From: Caballeronia insecticola
GTDB taxonomy: Bacteria; Pseudomonadota; Gammaproteobacteria; Burkholderiales; Burkholderiaceae
Assembly (NCBI RefSeq): GCF_000402035.1
Contig: NC_021287.1
Coordinates: forward strand, 1,054,001 to 1,118,000
Length of the DNA stretch: 64,000 bases
Direction of reading: 5' to 3'
The first letter of the stretch is position 1, and each line of letters begins with the position of its first letter. Of this stretch, positions 55,202-64,000 are shown one piece after another. Both the position numbers and the translations under genes were made by a program. The notes under the pieces were generated by a model. The model did no database searches. It worked only from the letters and a program-made list of their open reading frames with translations, and was not told the DNA's origin.

Positions 55202-56725
55202 TCAAGCCGTTGCGACCGGGACTTTTCCGATTTTTGCTTGCCATTCGGCAGGGCCCGTTTTGTGAACGGACGTGCCGTTCGAATCGACCGCGACGGTGAC
55301 CGGCATATCCTGCACGTCGAACTCGTAGATCGCTTCCATGCCGAGGTCTTCGAACGCAAGCACCTTCGCCTCGCGGATCGCCTTCGACACGAGATACGCC
55401 GCGCCGCCCACGGCCATCAAGTACGCCGCCTTGTGCTTGCTGATCGCCTCGATCGCGACGGGGCCGCGCTCGGCCTTGCCGATCATCGAGATGAGGCCGG
55501 TTTGCGCGAGCATCATCTCGGTGAACTTGTCCATGCGCGTAGCCGTGGTCGGGCCCGCCGGGCCGACGGCTTCGTCGCGCACCGGATCGACCGGACCGAC
55601 GTAATAGATCACGCGGTTCGTGAAGTCGACCGGCAGCTTTTCACCCTTCGCGAGCATGTCGGCGATGCGCTTGTGCGCGGCGTCGCGGCCCGTGAGCATC
55701 TTGCCGGAGAGCAGCAGCGTCTGGCCCGGCTTCCACGCGGCAACCTGTTCCGGCGTGAGCGTGTTCAGGTCCACGCGCTGGCTCGTCTCGGTGTTCGGCT
55801 CCCAGTTGACCTTCGGCCAGTCGTCGAGCGACGGCGCGTCGAGCTTGGCGACGCCCGAGCCGTCGAGCGTGAAGTGCGCGTGGCGCGTGGCCGCGCAGTT
55901 CGGGATGATCGCGATCGGTTTGCTCGCCGCGTGCGTCGGCGCGGCCATGATCTTCACGTCGAGCACGGTCGCGAGGCCGCCCAGACCCTGTGCGCCGATG
56001 CCGAGCGCATTCACCTTCTCGTACAGCTCGACACGCAGTTCCTCGATCCAGTCTTGCGGCCCGCGCGCGATGACGTCCTGAATGTCGATGGGGTCCATCA
56101 GCGATTCCTTCGCCATGACCATCGCCTTTTCAGCCGTGCCGCCGATGCCGATGCCGAGCATGCCCGGCGGGCACCAGCCCGCGCCCATCGTCGGCACGGT
56201 CTTCAGAATCCAGTCGACGATCGAGTCCGACGGATTCAGCATCGCGAACTTCGACTTGTTCTCCGAGCCGCCGCCCTTGGCCGCGACCTGCACGTCAACC
56301 TTGTCGCCGGGCACGATCTCGTAGTGAATGACGGCCGGCGTGTTGTCCTTCGTGTTCTTGCGCGCGCCTTCGGGCGGGCTCACGATCGATGCGCGCAGCA
56401 CGTTGTCGGGGTTCAGATAACCGCGGCGCACGCCTTCGTTGATCATGTCGGTGACGCTCATGGTCGCGCCGTCCCATCGCACGTCCATGCCGACCTTCAC
56501 GAACACCGTGACGATGCCCGTGTCCTGGCAGATCGGGCGCTTGCCTTCGGCGCACATGCGGCTGTTGGTCAGGATCTGGGCGATCGCGTCCTTCGCGGCC
56601 GGGCTCTCTTCGAGCTCGTAGGCGCGGCCGAGCGCCTGGATGTAATCGAGCGGATGGTAATAGCTGATGTACTGCAGCGAATCAGCGATGCTCTGGATCA
56701 AATCTTCCTGTTTGATGACGGTCAT
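55202..56725 (-). CDS. fumA: Class I fumarate hydratase (Fe-S)
   Basis: The 507-residue enzyme interconverts fumarate and malate with an oxygen-labile [4Fe-4S] cluster. The N-terminal alpha domain has KRPICQDTG (cluster Cys) and GGGSENKSK; cluster Cys are also in IIPNCAATRH and AGWCPPGMLGIG. The C-terminal beta domain contains GRDAAHKR and YYVGPVDP. The single-chain length fits FumA/FumB. It lies downstream of a YqhA-like gene. Its dependence on Fe-S makes the iron-rich neighbourhood noteworthy, though no Fur box is seen before it. Confidence 0.96.
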   Translation of the reverse strand: MTVIKQEDLIQSIADSLQYISYYHPLDYIQALGRAYELEESPAAKDAIAQILTNSRMCAEGKRPICQDTGIVTVFVKVGMDVRWDGATMSVTDMINEGVRRGYLNPDNVLRASIVSPPEGARKNTKDNTPAVIHYEIVPGDKVDVQVAAKGGGSENKSKFAMLNPSDSIVDWILKTVPTMGAGWCPPGMLGIGIGGTAEKAMVMAKESLMDPIDIQDVIARGPQDWIEELRVELYEKVNALGIGAQGLGGLATVLDVKIMAAPTHAASKPIAIIPNCAATRHAHFTLDGSGVAKLDAPSLDDWPKVNWEPNTETSQRVDLNTLTPEQVAAWKPGQTLLLSGKMLTGRDAAHKRIADMLAKGEKLPVDFTNRVIYYVGPVDPVRDEAVGPAGPTTATRMDKFTEMMLAQTGLISMIGKAERGPVAIEAISKHKAAYLMAVGGAAYLVSKAIREAKVLAFEDLGMEAIYEFDVQDMPVTVAVDSNGTSVHKTGPAEWQAKIGKVPVATA

Positions 56726-56781
56726 GGCTTGGGCTCTGGGGACGGGAATCTTTCTGTGTCGGCGTTCGGGTGACGCCGTGG

Positions 56782-57363
56782 TCAGTCGAGTGCGCCGCGC
56801 GCCACCGTTTCGCTATGGAAATGGCGCGGATGCGTATGCGTGGTCAGCCGGTCGACGTACGCCATGATGAGCGCGGAAACGAGGAACGCGACGTGAATGA
56901 TCACCTGCCACAGCACGGTGTGAAAGGTGTGCTGGTCCGGGTTGATGAAGGTCTTGAGCAGATGAATCGACGAGATGCTGATGAGCGCCATCGAGAGCTT
57001 CACCTTCAGCACGCCGGCGTTGACGTGATCGAGCCATTCCGGCTCGTCGGGATGGCCCTCGACGCCCAGCCGCGACACGAAGGTCTCATAGCCGCCCACG
57101 ATCACCATGATGAGCAGGTTCGAGATCATCACCACATCGATCAGGCCGAGCACGACGAGCATGATGTTGGTTTCGTCGAGCGTCATCGCGTGCGTGACGA
57201 GGTGCCAGACTTCCTTCAGAAACAGCACGACATACACGGCCTGCGCGACGATCAGGCCCAGATAGAGCGGCACCTGGAGCCAGCGGCTCATGAAGATGAT
57301 CTTCGGCAGCGCTTTCATCGCGGCGGGCCGAGCGTGCGCGGGGGAGTGCTTGGGAGCGGACAT
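56782..57363 (-). CDS. YqhA/UPF0114 family membrane protein
   Basis: The 193-residue protein has four TM segments and the family signatures IFMSRWLQVPLYLGLIVAQ, GLIDVVMISNLLIMVIVGGY and KLSMALISISSIHLLKTFIN. It corresponds to the TIGR00645 (YqhA) family, which has no established function. The ATG at 57363 is preferred; the frame extends 28 codons further but lacks support. It lies 56 bases upstream of fumA on the same strand and may share its transcript. Confidence 0.9.
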   Translation of the reverse strand: MSAPKHSPAHARPAAMKALPKIIFMSRWLQVPLYLGLIVAQAVYVVLFLKEVWHLVTHAMTLDETNIMLVVLGLIDVVMISNLLIMVIVGGYETFVSRLGVEGHPDEPEWLDHVNAGVLKVKLSMALISISSIHLLKTFINPDQHTFHTVLWQVIIHVAFLVSALIMAYVDRLTTHTHPRHFHSETVARGALD

Positions 57364-57533
57364 GGGCGGCTTTTCAGTCGATGCGGATCGGACCGGAAAT
57401 GATGACGGACGAATATGACAGACCAGAACCGCGATGCAGCAGGGCACGCGTGGAAGCCGCGCGTTCGCGGTCTGGAAAGCCCGCTATTGTAGCGCGTCGT
57501 CGCAAGAGGCTTGAGAACGCGCCGAATCAGGGC

Positions 57534-58445
57534 TCAAATGCCGTGTTCGTTCGACACCGCTCCCGCCGCACGCGGCTTGAGACTCGCGAGCCCGATTCCC
57601 GCGACGACGCAAGCGAGTGCAACGCCGTGCGCGAGCGTCGGCCGTTCGCCGAGAAATGCGATGCCATAGAGCGCCGCGGCAACCGGCAGCACGGCGCAGA
57701 ACACGCCTGCGAGACTGCCGTCGACGCGGCGGATGCCTTTCATCCACAGCCAGAACGAGAAGATGCTCGCCGAGAGCCCGTACCAGACGACGAGCGCCCA
57801 AGTGCCCGTATCGACGCCGCGCCAGTCGAAGCCGGCGCATGCGGTGAGACCGAGCGGCAACATCAGCAGAAATCCGATGCCGTGCGTGTACGCGCAGATA
57901 TCGATGGCGGACAGCGTCTGCGTGAGCCGGCGCGAGAGGATCACGTAGAGCGATTCGCAGCACACGGCGCCGAGCACCATCAGGTTGCCGGTGAGCGAGC
58001 CGCTCGCGCCATCGCTGCCGCCGCCGCTGCTTTGCGCCACGTTGATGACGAGCACGCCCGCGATCGCGAGCCCGATCGACGCGAAGGCGCGGCCGTTCGG
58101 CTTCTCCTTCAGGAAGATCCACGCGAAGAGCGCGACCACGGCCGGAATCGTGCTCGTGATGACGCCCGCCGCGACCGCGCTGGTGCGCGCGACGCCGCCC
58201 AGCATCAGCAGCGTGAAGCCGAAGGTGCCGAAGAACGCCTGCAGGAACAGATTGATCCATTCGCCGCGCGCGACGCGTTTCATCTTCGACGGACGCAGCA
58301 GCGGCCACAGCACCACGAGCGCGACGACGAAGCGCAGCAGCGCGAACAGCGGAACGGGAACGAAGGCGACGATCGACTTGCCGATGCCGACGTTGCTCCC
58401 GACGAGCAGCATGGCCGCGATCAAAAGAAAGGCGTAGCGATTCAA
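57534..58445 (-). CDS. EamA/DMT family transporter
   Basis: The 303-residue membrane protein has about ten TM segments arranged as two EamA repeats, with FFGTFGFTLLMLGGVARTSA and STIPAVVALFAWIFLKEKP in the first, and FLGERPTLAHGVALACVVAG near the C-terminus of the second. Members export amino acids or other metabolites. The substrate is unknown. It is the first gene of the minus-strand group and is divergent from acs. Confidence 0.9.
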   Translation of the reverse strand: MNRYAFLLIAAMLLVGSNVGIGKSIVAFVPVPLFALLRFVVALVVLWPLLRPSKMKRVARGEWINLFLQAFFGTFGFTLLMLGGVARTSAVAAGVITSTIPAVVALFAWIFLKEKPNGRAFASIGLAIAGVLVINVAQSSGGGSDGASGSLTGNLMVLGAVCCESLYVILSRRLTQTLSAIDICAYTHGIGFLLMLPLGLTACAGFDWRGVDTGTWALVVWYGLSASIFSFWLWMKGIRRVDGSLAGVFCAVLPVAAALYGIAFLGERPTLAHGVALACVVAGIGLASLKPRAAGAVSNEHGI

Positions 58446-58780
58446 GCTGGATACCGCGCGGGTTGATCAGTTACGATTGTGGGGACGCATTGTAGAAGCC
58501 GCGCGGACTCCGTGTATACCCCGTGCCAGCCGGACGGTTCACGTAAGAAGCGGGTAAGTTGGGCGGCTTATCTTGAAATCGATGCAGGATGTCCATCGCG
58601 CCGAGTGCGCTTAGGGATTTGAGTTCGCCGTGCCGCCCGGCGCGGTCAGACTGGAGACAAGGTTCGGCCCGGAAACGCCCCGCGCGTGGCCGCTTCCGAA
58701 CCTCATAACATGCGGCGCACGCAGCCCATTCAGCGATGCGCGCGCCGCCGGATTTGGAATCACCATCAGAGGGGTTGTCG
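58446..58780. other. Divergent intergenic region before acs
   Basis: 335 bases with no gene. It should carry promoters for the DMT transporter and acs. I see no clear sigma-54 site or convincing operator. Confidence 0.5.
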
Positions 58781-60763
58781 ATGTCTGCGATCGAATCGGT
58801 TTTGCATGAAAAACGTGTGTTCCCGCCGTCAGCCAAGGCTGCTGCGGGAGCGGCAATCTCCAGCATGGACGCGTACCGTGCGCTCGTCGCGGAAGCCGAG
58901 CGCGACTACGAAGGCTTCTGGGCGCGGCTCGCGCGCGAAACGCTCGCCTGGCACAAGCCGTTCACCAAAGTGCTGGACGAATCGAAGGCGCCGTTCTACA
59001 CGTGGTTCGAAGACGGCGAGCTGAACGCGTCGTACAACTGTCTCGACCGTCACGTCGAAGCGGGCCGCGGCAACGACAACGCGATCATCTTCGAAGCCGA
59101 CGACGGCACCGTCACCAACGTCACCTATCAGGACCTGCTCGAACGCGTGTCCCGTCTCGCCAACGCGCTCAGGAAGCGCGGCGTGAAGAAGGGCGACCGC
59201 GTCGTGATCTATCTGCCGATGTCGGTGGAAGGCGTGGTCGCGATGCAGGCCTGCGTGCGCATCGGGGCGACGCATTCGGTCGTGTTCGGCGGCTTCTCGT
59301 CGAAGTCGCTGAACGAGCGTCTCGTCGATGTCGGCGCGGTCGCGCTCATCACCGCCGACGAGCAAATGCGTGGCGGCAAGGCGCTGCCGCTCAAGAGCAT
59401 CGCCGACGAAGCGCTCGCCGCGGGCGGTTGCGAGGCGGTAAAGAACGTCATCGTGTATCGCCGCACGGGCGGCAAGGTCGCGTGGACCGAAGGGCGCGAC
59501 GAGTGGCTGCACGAGATCGTCGAGAACGAACCGGCGAAGTGCGAGCCGGAGTGGGTGAGCGCCGAGCATCCGCTTTTCATTCTGTACACGTCGGGTTCGA
59601 CGGGTAAGCCCAAGGGCGTGCAGCACAGCACGGCGGGCGTGTTGCTGTGGTCCGCGCAGACCATGAAGTGGACCTTCGACATGAAGCCGGGCGATGTCTT
59701 CTGGTGCACGGCGGACATCGGCTGGATCACGGGCCATAGCTATATTGCGTACGGGCCGCTTGCGATCGGCGCGACGCAGGTCATGTTCGAAGGCGTGCCG
59801 ACCTATCCGCACGCCGGCCGTTTCTGGGAGATGATCGACCGCCACAAGGTCACGATCTTCTACACGGCGCCCACGGCGATCCGCTCGCTCATCAAGGTGT
59901 CGGAAGCGGACGCGACGGTGCATCCGAAGAGCTACGACCTGTCGACGCTGCGCATTCTCGGCACGGTCGGCGAGCCGATCAATCCGGAAGCGTGGATGTG
60001 GTATCACGAGAACGTCGGCCGCGGTCAGTGTCCGATCGTCGATACGTGGTGGCAGACCGAAACCGGCGGCCACATGATCACGCCGCTGCCGGGCGCCACG
60101 CCGCTCGTGCCGGGCTCGTGCACGCTGCCGCTGCCGGGCATCATGGCCGCTATCGTCGATGAAACCGGTCAGGACGTGCCGAACGGGCAGGGCGGCATTC
60201 TCGTCGTCAAGCGTCCGTGGCCGTCGATGCTGCGCAACGTGTGGGGCGATCCGAAGCGCTATCAGACGAGCTACTTCCCCGAGGAACTCGGCGGCAAGCT
60301 CTATCTCGCCGGCGACGGCGCGGTGCGCGACAAGGAAACCGGCTACTTCACGATCATGGGCCGCATCGACGACGTGCTGAACGTCTCCGGCCACCGTCTC
60401 GGCACGATGGAAATCGAATCGGCGCTGGTCGCCAATCCGATGGTCGCGGAAGCGGCGGTCGTCGGCCGTCCGGACGACACGACCGGTGAAGCCGTGGTGG
60501 CGTTCGTCGTGCTGAAGCGCGCGCGTCCGGAAGGCGATGAAGCGAAGCAGATCGCCACCGAACTGCGCAACTGGGTCGGCAAGGAGATCGGCCCGATCGC
60601 GAAGCCGAAGGACATCCGCTTCGGCGAGAACCTGCCGAAGACGCGTTCCGGCAAGATCATGCGGCGGCTGTTGCGTTCGCTCGCGAAGGGCGAGGAGATC
60701 ACGCAGGACGTCTCCACGCTGGAAAACCCCGCGATTCTCGATCAGCTCGGCGAAGCGCGTTGA
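58781..60763 (+). CDS. acs: Acetyl-CoA synthetase
   Basis: The 660-residue AMP-forming enzyme activates acetate to acetyl-CoA. Motifs are [11 protein letters not shown] (P-loop), the [10 protein letters not shown] segment of the acyl site, [13 protein letters not shown] and the C-terminal TRSGKIMRR, whose Lys is the site of regulatory acetylation in known Acs enzymes. The ATG at 58781 has a GAGGGG site. A DUF4212 gene and an SSS symporter follow, so the three may form an acetate uptake and activation unit. Confidence 0.97.
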   Translation: MSAIESVLHEKRVFPPSAKAAAGAAISSMDAYRALVAEAERDYEGFWARLARETLAWHKPFTKVLDESKAPFYTWFEDGELNASYNCLDRHVEAGRGNDNAIIFEADDGTVTNVTYQDLLERVSRLANALRKRGVKKGDRVVIYLPMSVEGVVAMQACVRIGATHSVVFGGFSSKSLNERLVDVGAVALITADEQMRGGKALPLKSIADEALAAGGCEAVKNVIVYRRTGGKVAWTEGRDEWLHEIVENEPAKCEPEWVSAEHPLFILYTSGSTGKPKGVQHSTAGVLLWSAQTMKWTFDMKPGDVFWCTADIGWITGHSYIAYGPLAIGATQVMFEGVPTYPHAGRFWEMIDRHKVTIFYTAPTAIRSLIKVSEADATVHPKSYDLSTLRILGTVGEPINPEAWMWYHENVGRGQCPIVDTWWQTETGGHMITPLPGATPLVPGSCTLPLPGIMAAIVDETGQDVPNGQGGILVVKRPWPSMLRNVWGDPKRYQTSYFPEELGGKLYLAGDGAVRDKETGYFTIMGRIDDVLNVSGHRLGTMEIESALVANPMVAEAAVVGRPDDTTGEAVVAFVVLKRARPEGDEAKQIATELRNWVGKEIGPIAKPKDIRFGENLPKTRSGKIMRRLLRSLAKGEEITQDVSTLENPAILDQLGEAR

Positions 60764-60844
60764 CCGTCCTTCGACCGCGCCGCATTGCTGTGCGGCGCGG
60801 TCGATCCTTATTGCCGACGCCATGCGGTTTTGGTAAATAACCGC

Positions 60845-61192
60845 ATGGCCATTCCTCCCGCCGATTCCCCGGCTCCGACACCCGCGACACCCGCCTGCGC
60901 GCCGCCCGTCACGGCCGCGATGGCGCGCGCGCATCGTGCGTACTGGCGCTTCAACATCGCGCTGATCGTCGTGCTGATGACGATCGGCTTCGTCGTCTCG
61001 TTCGGCTTGCCGCTTTTCGCCCAGCGTCTCAACAACGTGCGCGTCGCGGGCTTTCCGCTGCCGTTCTATTTCGGCGCACAAGGCGCGATTCTCGTGTATG
61101 TCGCGCTGATCGCGGTCTATATCGTCCTGATGCAGCTCGCCGATGCGCGCCTGTTGCGTGTCGCGCGATCCGAACAGGGCGGCGCGGCATGA
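60845..61192 (+). CDS. DUF4212 small subunit of an SSS symporter
   Basis: The 115-residue membrane protein has two TM helices (about 38-60 and 76-97) and the family stretch FGLPLFAQRLNNVRVAGFPL. DUF4212 proteins precede, and often pair with, solute:sodium symporters of the VC_2705 type. The start at 60845 (MAIPPAD) is chosen from an otherwise longer frame. It overlaps the symporter start (ATGA), showing coupling. A Pro/Ala-rich cytoplasmic N-terminus precedes the first helix. Confidence 0.88.
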   Translation: MAIPPADSPAPTPATPACAPPVTAAMARAHRAYWRFNIALIVVLMTIGFVVSFGLPLFAQRLNNVRVAGFPLPFYFGAQGAILVYVALIAVYIVLMQLADARLLRVARSEQGGAA

Positions 61193-63213
61193 AGCTCACG
61201 AACCGGCTCATCGTCTACTACGCGCTCTATACGCTCGGCTTCCTGCTGTTCATCTTCCTGATGGAGCGCATCGAGCGCACGACGGGTCCGGGCATGTGGA
61301 TCGGCTACGTGTTCCTGTTCGTGCCGATCGCGGTGTATGCGGTGATCGGGCTCCTGTCGCGAACCTCCGATCTCGTCGAATACTATGTCGCGGGGCGGCG
61401 CGTGCCGTCCGCGTTCAACGGCATGGCGACGGCGGCCGACTGGCTGTCGGCGGCGTCGTTCATCGGTCTCGCCGGCTCGATCTACGCAAGCGGCTACGAC
61501 GGCCTCGCTTACGTGATGGGCTGGACGGGCGGCTACTGTCTCGTCGCGTTTCTACTTGCGCCGTACGTGCGCAAGCTCGCGCGCTACACGATCCCCGACT
61601 TTCTCGGCACGCGCTTCTCCAGCAACACCGTGCGCGCGCTCGCGGCCATCGCGGCGATTCTCTGTTCGTTCGTCTATCTCGTCGCGCAGATTCAGGGCAT
61701 CGGGCTGATCGCGTCGCGCTTCATCGGCATCGAGTTTTCGATCGGCATCTTCTGCGGGCTCGCGGGCATTCTCGTGTGCTCGTTTCTCGGCGGCATGCGC
61801 GCGGTCACGTGGACGCAGGTCGCGCAGTACATCATCCTGATCAGCGCGATGCTCATTCCCGTCTCGATGATCGCGCATCGCGAAGGGCTGGGCTGGTTCC
61901 CGCAACTCAATTACGGGCGCGTGATGGAGCGCGTCGAAGCGCTCGAACGCGCGGTGGCGGTGTCGCCCGACGAAGCCCGCGTGCGCGCCGATTATCAGCG
62001 TCAGGCGGCGGGCATCCAGCAGCGCATCGACGCGCTGCCGCGCTCGTTTCATGAAGAGCACGCGCGCCTCGTCGCGGAAATTGCCGAATTGCGGCGGCAT
62101 AACGGGCCGCTGCGCGAGATCAACGAGCGCGAGCGCGAACTCGCGGCGTTTCCACACGATCCCGCCGATGCCCAAGCCAAATGGACCCGCGAACGCGATG
62201 CGCTGAGCGAGCGCGTCGCCGCTCCTGTGCCGATGGCCGAGGCCTTCCCGCCGGGGTCGGCCGGGGACGAGAGTCCGCGCGTGCATCAGGTGAACTTTCT
62301 GTCGCTGCTGCTGTGTCTGTCGCTCGGCACGGCGAGCCTGCCGCACATTCTCACGCGCTACAACACGACGACGTCGGTGGCGTCGGCGCGTCGCTCGGTT
62401 GGCTGGACGCTGTTTTTCGTCGCGCTGTTTTATCTGACGGTGCCGGTGCTCGCGGTGCTGATCAAGCATGAAATATTGACGGGGCTGGTCGGCCATCGCT
62501 TCGCCGATCTGCCGCAATGGGTGATGCAGTGGCGGCGCGTGGAGCCGTATCTGATCCGCATCAGCGACGTGAACGGCGACGGCATCGTGCGCTGGGCGGG
62601 CATCCAGATGCAGCCGGACATGGTGGTGCTGGCGGCGCCCGAGATCGCGGGATTGCCGTATGTGATCTCCGGGCTGATTGCGGCGGGGGCGCTGGCGGCG
62701 GCGTTGTCGACGGCGGACGGGCTTCTGCTGACGATCGCCAATGCGCTGTCGCACGATGTCTATTACTGCATGGTCGATCGCCGCGCGACGAGCCAGCGGC
62801 GCGTGACCATCTCGAAGATTCTGCTGCTGGGCGTGGCGTTGCTGGCGTCGTACGTCGCGTCGCTCAATGCGGGGAACATTCTGTTTCTGGTGGGGGCGGC
62901 GTTTTCGCTGGCGGCCTCGAGCCTGTTTCCGGCGCTGGTGCTCGGCGTGTTCTGGAAGCGCACGACGCAGCGCGGCGTGATCGCGGGGATGATCGCGGGG
63001 CTGGTCGTGTGCGTGTACTACATCGTGTCGACGTATCCGTTCTTCATGCAGCTGACGGGCTTTGCGGGGCCGCGCTGGTTCGGCATCGAGCCGATCAGTT
63101 CCGGCGTGTTCGGCGTTCCGGCGGGTTTCGCGGTGGCGATCGTGGTGAGTCTTTTCGATCGGAAGCCGGATGCTTATACGCGCGCGCTCGTGGATTACAT
63201 TCGCCACCCGTAG
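61189..63213 (+). CDS. Sodium:solute symporter (ActP-like, VC_2705 type) with a coiled-coil insertion
   Basis: The 674-residue SSS transporter has about 13 TM helices; core motifs include YYVAGRRVPSAFNGMATAAD and GGMRAVTWTQV. Between about residues 240 and 360 lies a hydrophilic Arg/Glu-rich insertion with heptad character (RVEALERAV, then ELRRHNGPLREINERERELA). ActP of E. coli (about 550 residues) lacks it. The gene is coupled to DUF4212 and lies after acs, suggesting uptake of acetate or another short acid. Confidence 0.92.
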   Translation: MKLTNRLIVYYALYTLGFLLFIFLMERIERTTGPGMWIGYVFLFVPIAVYAVIGLLSRTSDLVEYYVAGRRVPSAFNGMATAADWLSAASFIGLAGSIYASGYDGLAYVMGWTGGYCLVAFLLAPYVRKLARYTIPDFLGTRFSSNTVRALAAIAAILCSFVYLVAQIQGIGLIASRFIGIEFSIGIFCGLAGILVCSFLGGMRAVTWTQVAQYIILISAMLIPVSMIAHREGLGWFPQLNYGRVMERVEALERAVAVSPDEARVRADYQRQAAGIQQRIDALPRSFHEEHARLVAEIAELRRHNGPLREINERERELAAFPHDPADAQAKWTRERDALSERVAAPVPMAEAFPPGSAGDESPRVHQVNFLSLLLCLSLGTASLPHILTRYNTTTSVASARRSVGWTLFFVALFYLTVPVLAVLIKHEILTGLVGHRFADLPQWVMQWRRVEPYLIRISDVNGDGIVRWAGIQMQPDMVVLAAPEIAGLPYVISGLIAAGALAAALSTADGLLLTIANALSHDVYYCMVDRRATSQRRVTISKILLLGVALLASYVASLNAGNILFLVGAAFSLAASSLFPALVLGVFWKRTTQRGVIAGMIAGLVVCVYYIVSTYPFFMQLTGFAGPRWFGIEPISSGVFGVPAGFAVAIVVSLFDRKPDAYTRALVDYIRHP

Positions 63214-63239
63214 GGGCTGGCGCGGGCGCGGGAACTTGG

Positions 63240-63245
63240 TATAAT
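63240..63245 (+). promoter_or_regulatory. -10 element of the tRNA-Ser gene
   Basis: A perfect TATAAT is followed by GC-rich bases (CGCGG), 12 bases before the tRNA. No good -35 is seen (GCTGGC at the right distance). Confidence 0.6.
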
Positions 63246-63256
63246 CGCGGACTTCC

Positions 63257-63346
63257 GGAGAGATGGATGAGCGGTTTAAGTCGCACGCCTGGAAAGCGTG
63301 TATAGGGTAAAACCTATCGGGGGTTCGAATCCCCCTCTCTCCGCCA
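63257..63346 (+). tRNA. tRNA-Ser (anticodon GGA)
   Basis: The 90-base gene folds as a class II tRNA. The acceptor stem GGAGAGA pairs with TCTCTCC, followed by G and an encoded CCA. The anticodon loop CTGGAAA carries GGA. A long variable arm (TATAGGGTAAAACCTAT) and the T-loop GGTTCGAATCC are clear. It lies 43 bases after the symporter stop, with its own TATAAT and terminator. Confidence 0.97.
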
Positions 63347-63353
63347 GAATTGC

Positions 63354-63385
63354 AAGCCCTTGATCTTCAAGGGCTTTTCTTTTTT
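63354..63385 (+). terminator. Terminator after tRNA-Ser
   Basis: AAGCCCTTGA pairs with TCAAGGGCTT around a three-base loop, followed by TTCTTTTTT. Confidence 0.92.
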
Positions 63386-63637
63386 CTCAGGCGTTCCAAA
63401 GCCTTATATGCAATTCACGCGACGTCCGCCACACGCGGCAGACTTGCGACCTCTCGGTTCCGGCAAACCGTTCGCGTCCGTTCGAACTCATCGTGTGTGT
63501 AAAGCGGCGCGCTGCGATTGAATCGCGCGCGCCTAACGCGCCGCGCAATCTTTAGCTATGCCAATAAATCGACGCACTAACATAATCGTCGACGACAGAG
63601 CGCGCATATCCACATCAAAAGGGATCAAAAAAGAGAA

Positions 63638-63745
63638 GTGTCGTAAGAGCAGTGGGTGACGCGTTTGACTGCGCCTCTAATAATGCTCGATAAATCGAGC
63701 ACATGGCAGAGCGCAGCGCCGCGTGCGGCCCACCTCTTACGACAT
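63638..63745 (+). ncRNA. Candidate structured RNA: nested hairpins in the post-tRNA region
   Basis: GTGTCGTAAGAG-CA-GTGGG (63638-63656) pairs with CCCAC-CTCTTACGACAT (63729-63745) with one two-base bulge. Inside lies a second perfect hairpin, TGCTCGAT-AA-ATCGAGCA (63684-63701). The stretch 63387-63834 otherwise contains no gene with a good start. It may be a small RNA, a leader, or the footprint of a mobile element. No promoter or T-run is obvious, so the RNA call is tentative. Confidence 0.35.
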
Positions 63746-63750
63746 CACAA

Positions 63751-63790
63751 GAATAGTCGATTCAGATTGAAATGGAATCGGAATAGTCGA
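63751..63790. repeat. Direct repeat GAATAGTCGA with 30-base period
   Basis: GAATAGTCGA occurs at 63751-63760 and 63781-63790. Between and across them CGATTC and GAATCG form an inverted repeat. It lies about 50 bases beyond the stop of the minus-strand gene at the window edge. Confidence 0.6.
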
Positions 63791-63834
63791 GAAGTGCGCG
63801 CCATCCAACTTTTAATCGAAGCGAAAGCGAACCG

Positions 63835-63999
63835 TCAGCGCCGAGCAGTTTTCGCCCGCGAGGACGGTCGCGGCTCGTGGGCGAACGCGGCGATCGGATC
63901 GTCTTGCCCAGCCGCGCTCTTGGCCTGAAGCGCGGCGTGGTGTGATTTCAGGCTCGCGTGCGCATCGGCTTGCTTCTTGTGCGTTGCGACAACGGCTTG
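63835..63999 (-). CDS. Unrecognised protein, C-terminal part only
   Basis: Minus-strand frame open from the window edge to a TGA at 63835, 54 codons. The peptide is helical and Ala/Lys/His-rich (VVATHKKQADAHASLKSHH), then AGQDDPIAAFAHE and a basic tail (PSSRAKTARR). I recognise no family from this end. The codon use and composition look coding, unlike the adjacent DNA. Confidence 0.55.
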   Translation of the reverse strand, partial: QAVVATHKKQADAHASLKSHHAALQAKSAAGQDDPIAAFAHEPRPSSRAKTARR

Positions 64000-64000
64000 A

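Noticed and set aside
58829..61081. Antisense frame opposite acs
   Set aside because: Acs is unambiguous; the antisense product has shadow composition.
63257..63346. tRNA-Ser as an integration site with a duplicated 3' end
   Set aside because: No second copy of the tRNA 3' end is visible in the remaining 650 bases, so no island boundary can be claimed from this window.
63656..63928. 90-codon plus-strand frame after tRNA-Ser
   Set aside because: No ribosome site, overlaps the inverted repeats and the more convincing minus-strand C-terminus at 63835-63999.
1..64000. CRISPR array, intact insertion sequence or known defence cluster
   Set aside because: No regularly spaced repeats, transposase or defence-type gene sets were seen on either strand.

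Overview
This window comes from a GC-rich beta-proteobacterial chromosome. Gene content and order point to Burkholderia sensu lato, probably Paraburkholderia or Caballeronia. The reasons are a glnA-glnL-glnG cluster with a sigma-54 promoter, a pyruvate dehydrogenase operon whose E3 carries lipoyl domains, a PHA phasin, an FtrABCD-type ferrous iron operon, HemP, and the small-subunit plus SSS symporter pair next to acs. The genus is inferred from family resemblance and is not proven. Nearly all of the window is ordinary, densely packed core genome.

Layout. 1-3.5 kb: end of a fatty acid hydroxylase, an EI24 membrane protein, a CinA-type protein, CutC and a rhodanese. 3.6-8.3 kb: the nitrogen module glnA, glnL (ntrB) and glnG (ntrC), with NtrC-like sites, a -24/-12 promoter and a strong terminator between glnA and glnL. 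8.3-11.7 kb: xthA, then a lower-GC accessory island holding a phage tail-fibre-assembly remnant, a TylF-like methyltransferase and a GT-A glycosyltransferase. 11.8-15.6 kb: an acetyltransferase, a LysR regulator facing a nitrilase-like protein that has lost catalytic residues, and a cytosine-deaminase-like amidohydrolase. 15.6-21.3 kb (minus strand): oligopeptidase A, FolD, and secreted DUF2950 and DUF3300 proteins. 21.7-31.8 kb: a two-component system divergent from aceE-aceF-lpdA. 31.9-38.4 kb: phasin, a PBP7-like endopeptidase, IclR divergent from lutA-lutB, and a Gly-rich lipoprotein. 38.6-42.7 kb: a small membrane protein, an aromatic/aspartate aminotransferase and uvrB.

42.9-55.1 kb is rich in iron genes: ftrABCD plus a GlcG/HbpS-like gene, hemP, exbD-exbB-tonB, bfd and bfr. 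Fur-like boxes lie before ftrA, hemP, bfd and bfr. Between them sit an SRPBCC protein, an OsmC protein, and a pirin divergent from a LysR regulator. 55.2-63.2 kb: class I fumarase, a YqhA-like membrane protein, a DMT exporter, acs, and the DUF4212/SSS symporter pair that probably feeds acetate or a similar acid to Acs. 63.2-64 kb: tRNA-Ser(GGA), a noncoding stretch with a nested inverted-repeat structure, and the 3' end of an unrecognised gene.

I found no CRISPR array, intact insertion sequence or clear new defence system. The observations most worth a second look are the phage-derived glycan-modification island, the catalytically altered nitrilase homologue, the double-lipoyl E3, two microproteins (39 and 20 residues), the structured noncoding region after tRNA-Ser, and candidate operators before aceE, phaP and the nitrilase-like gene.
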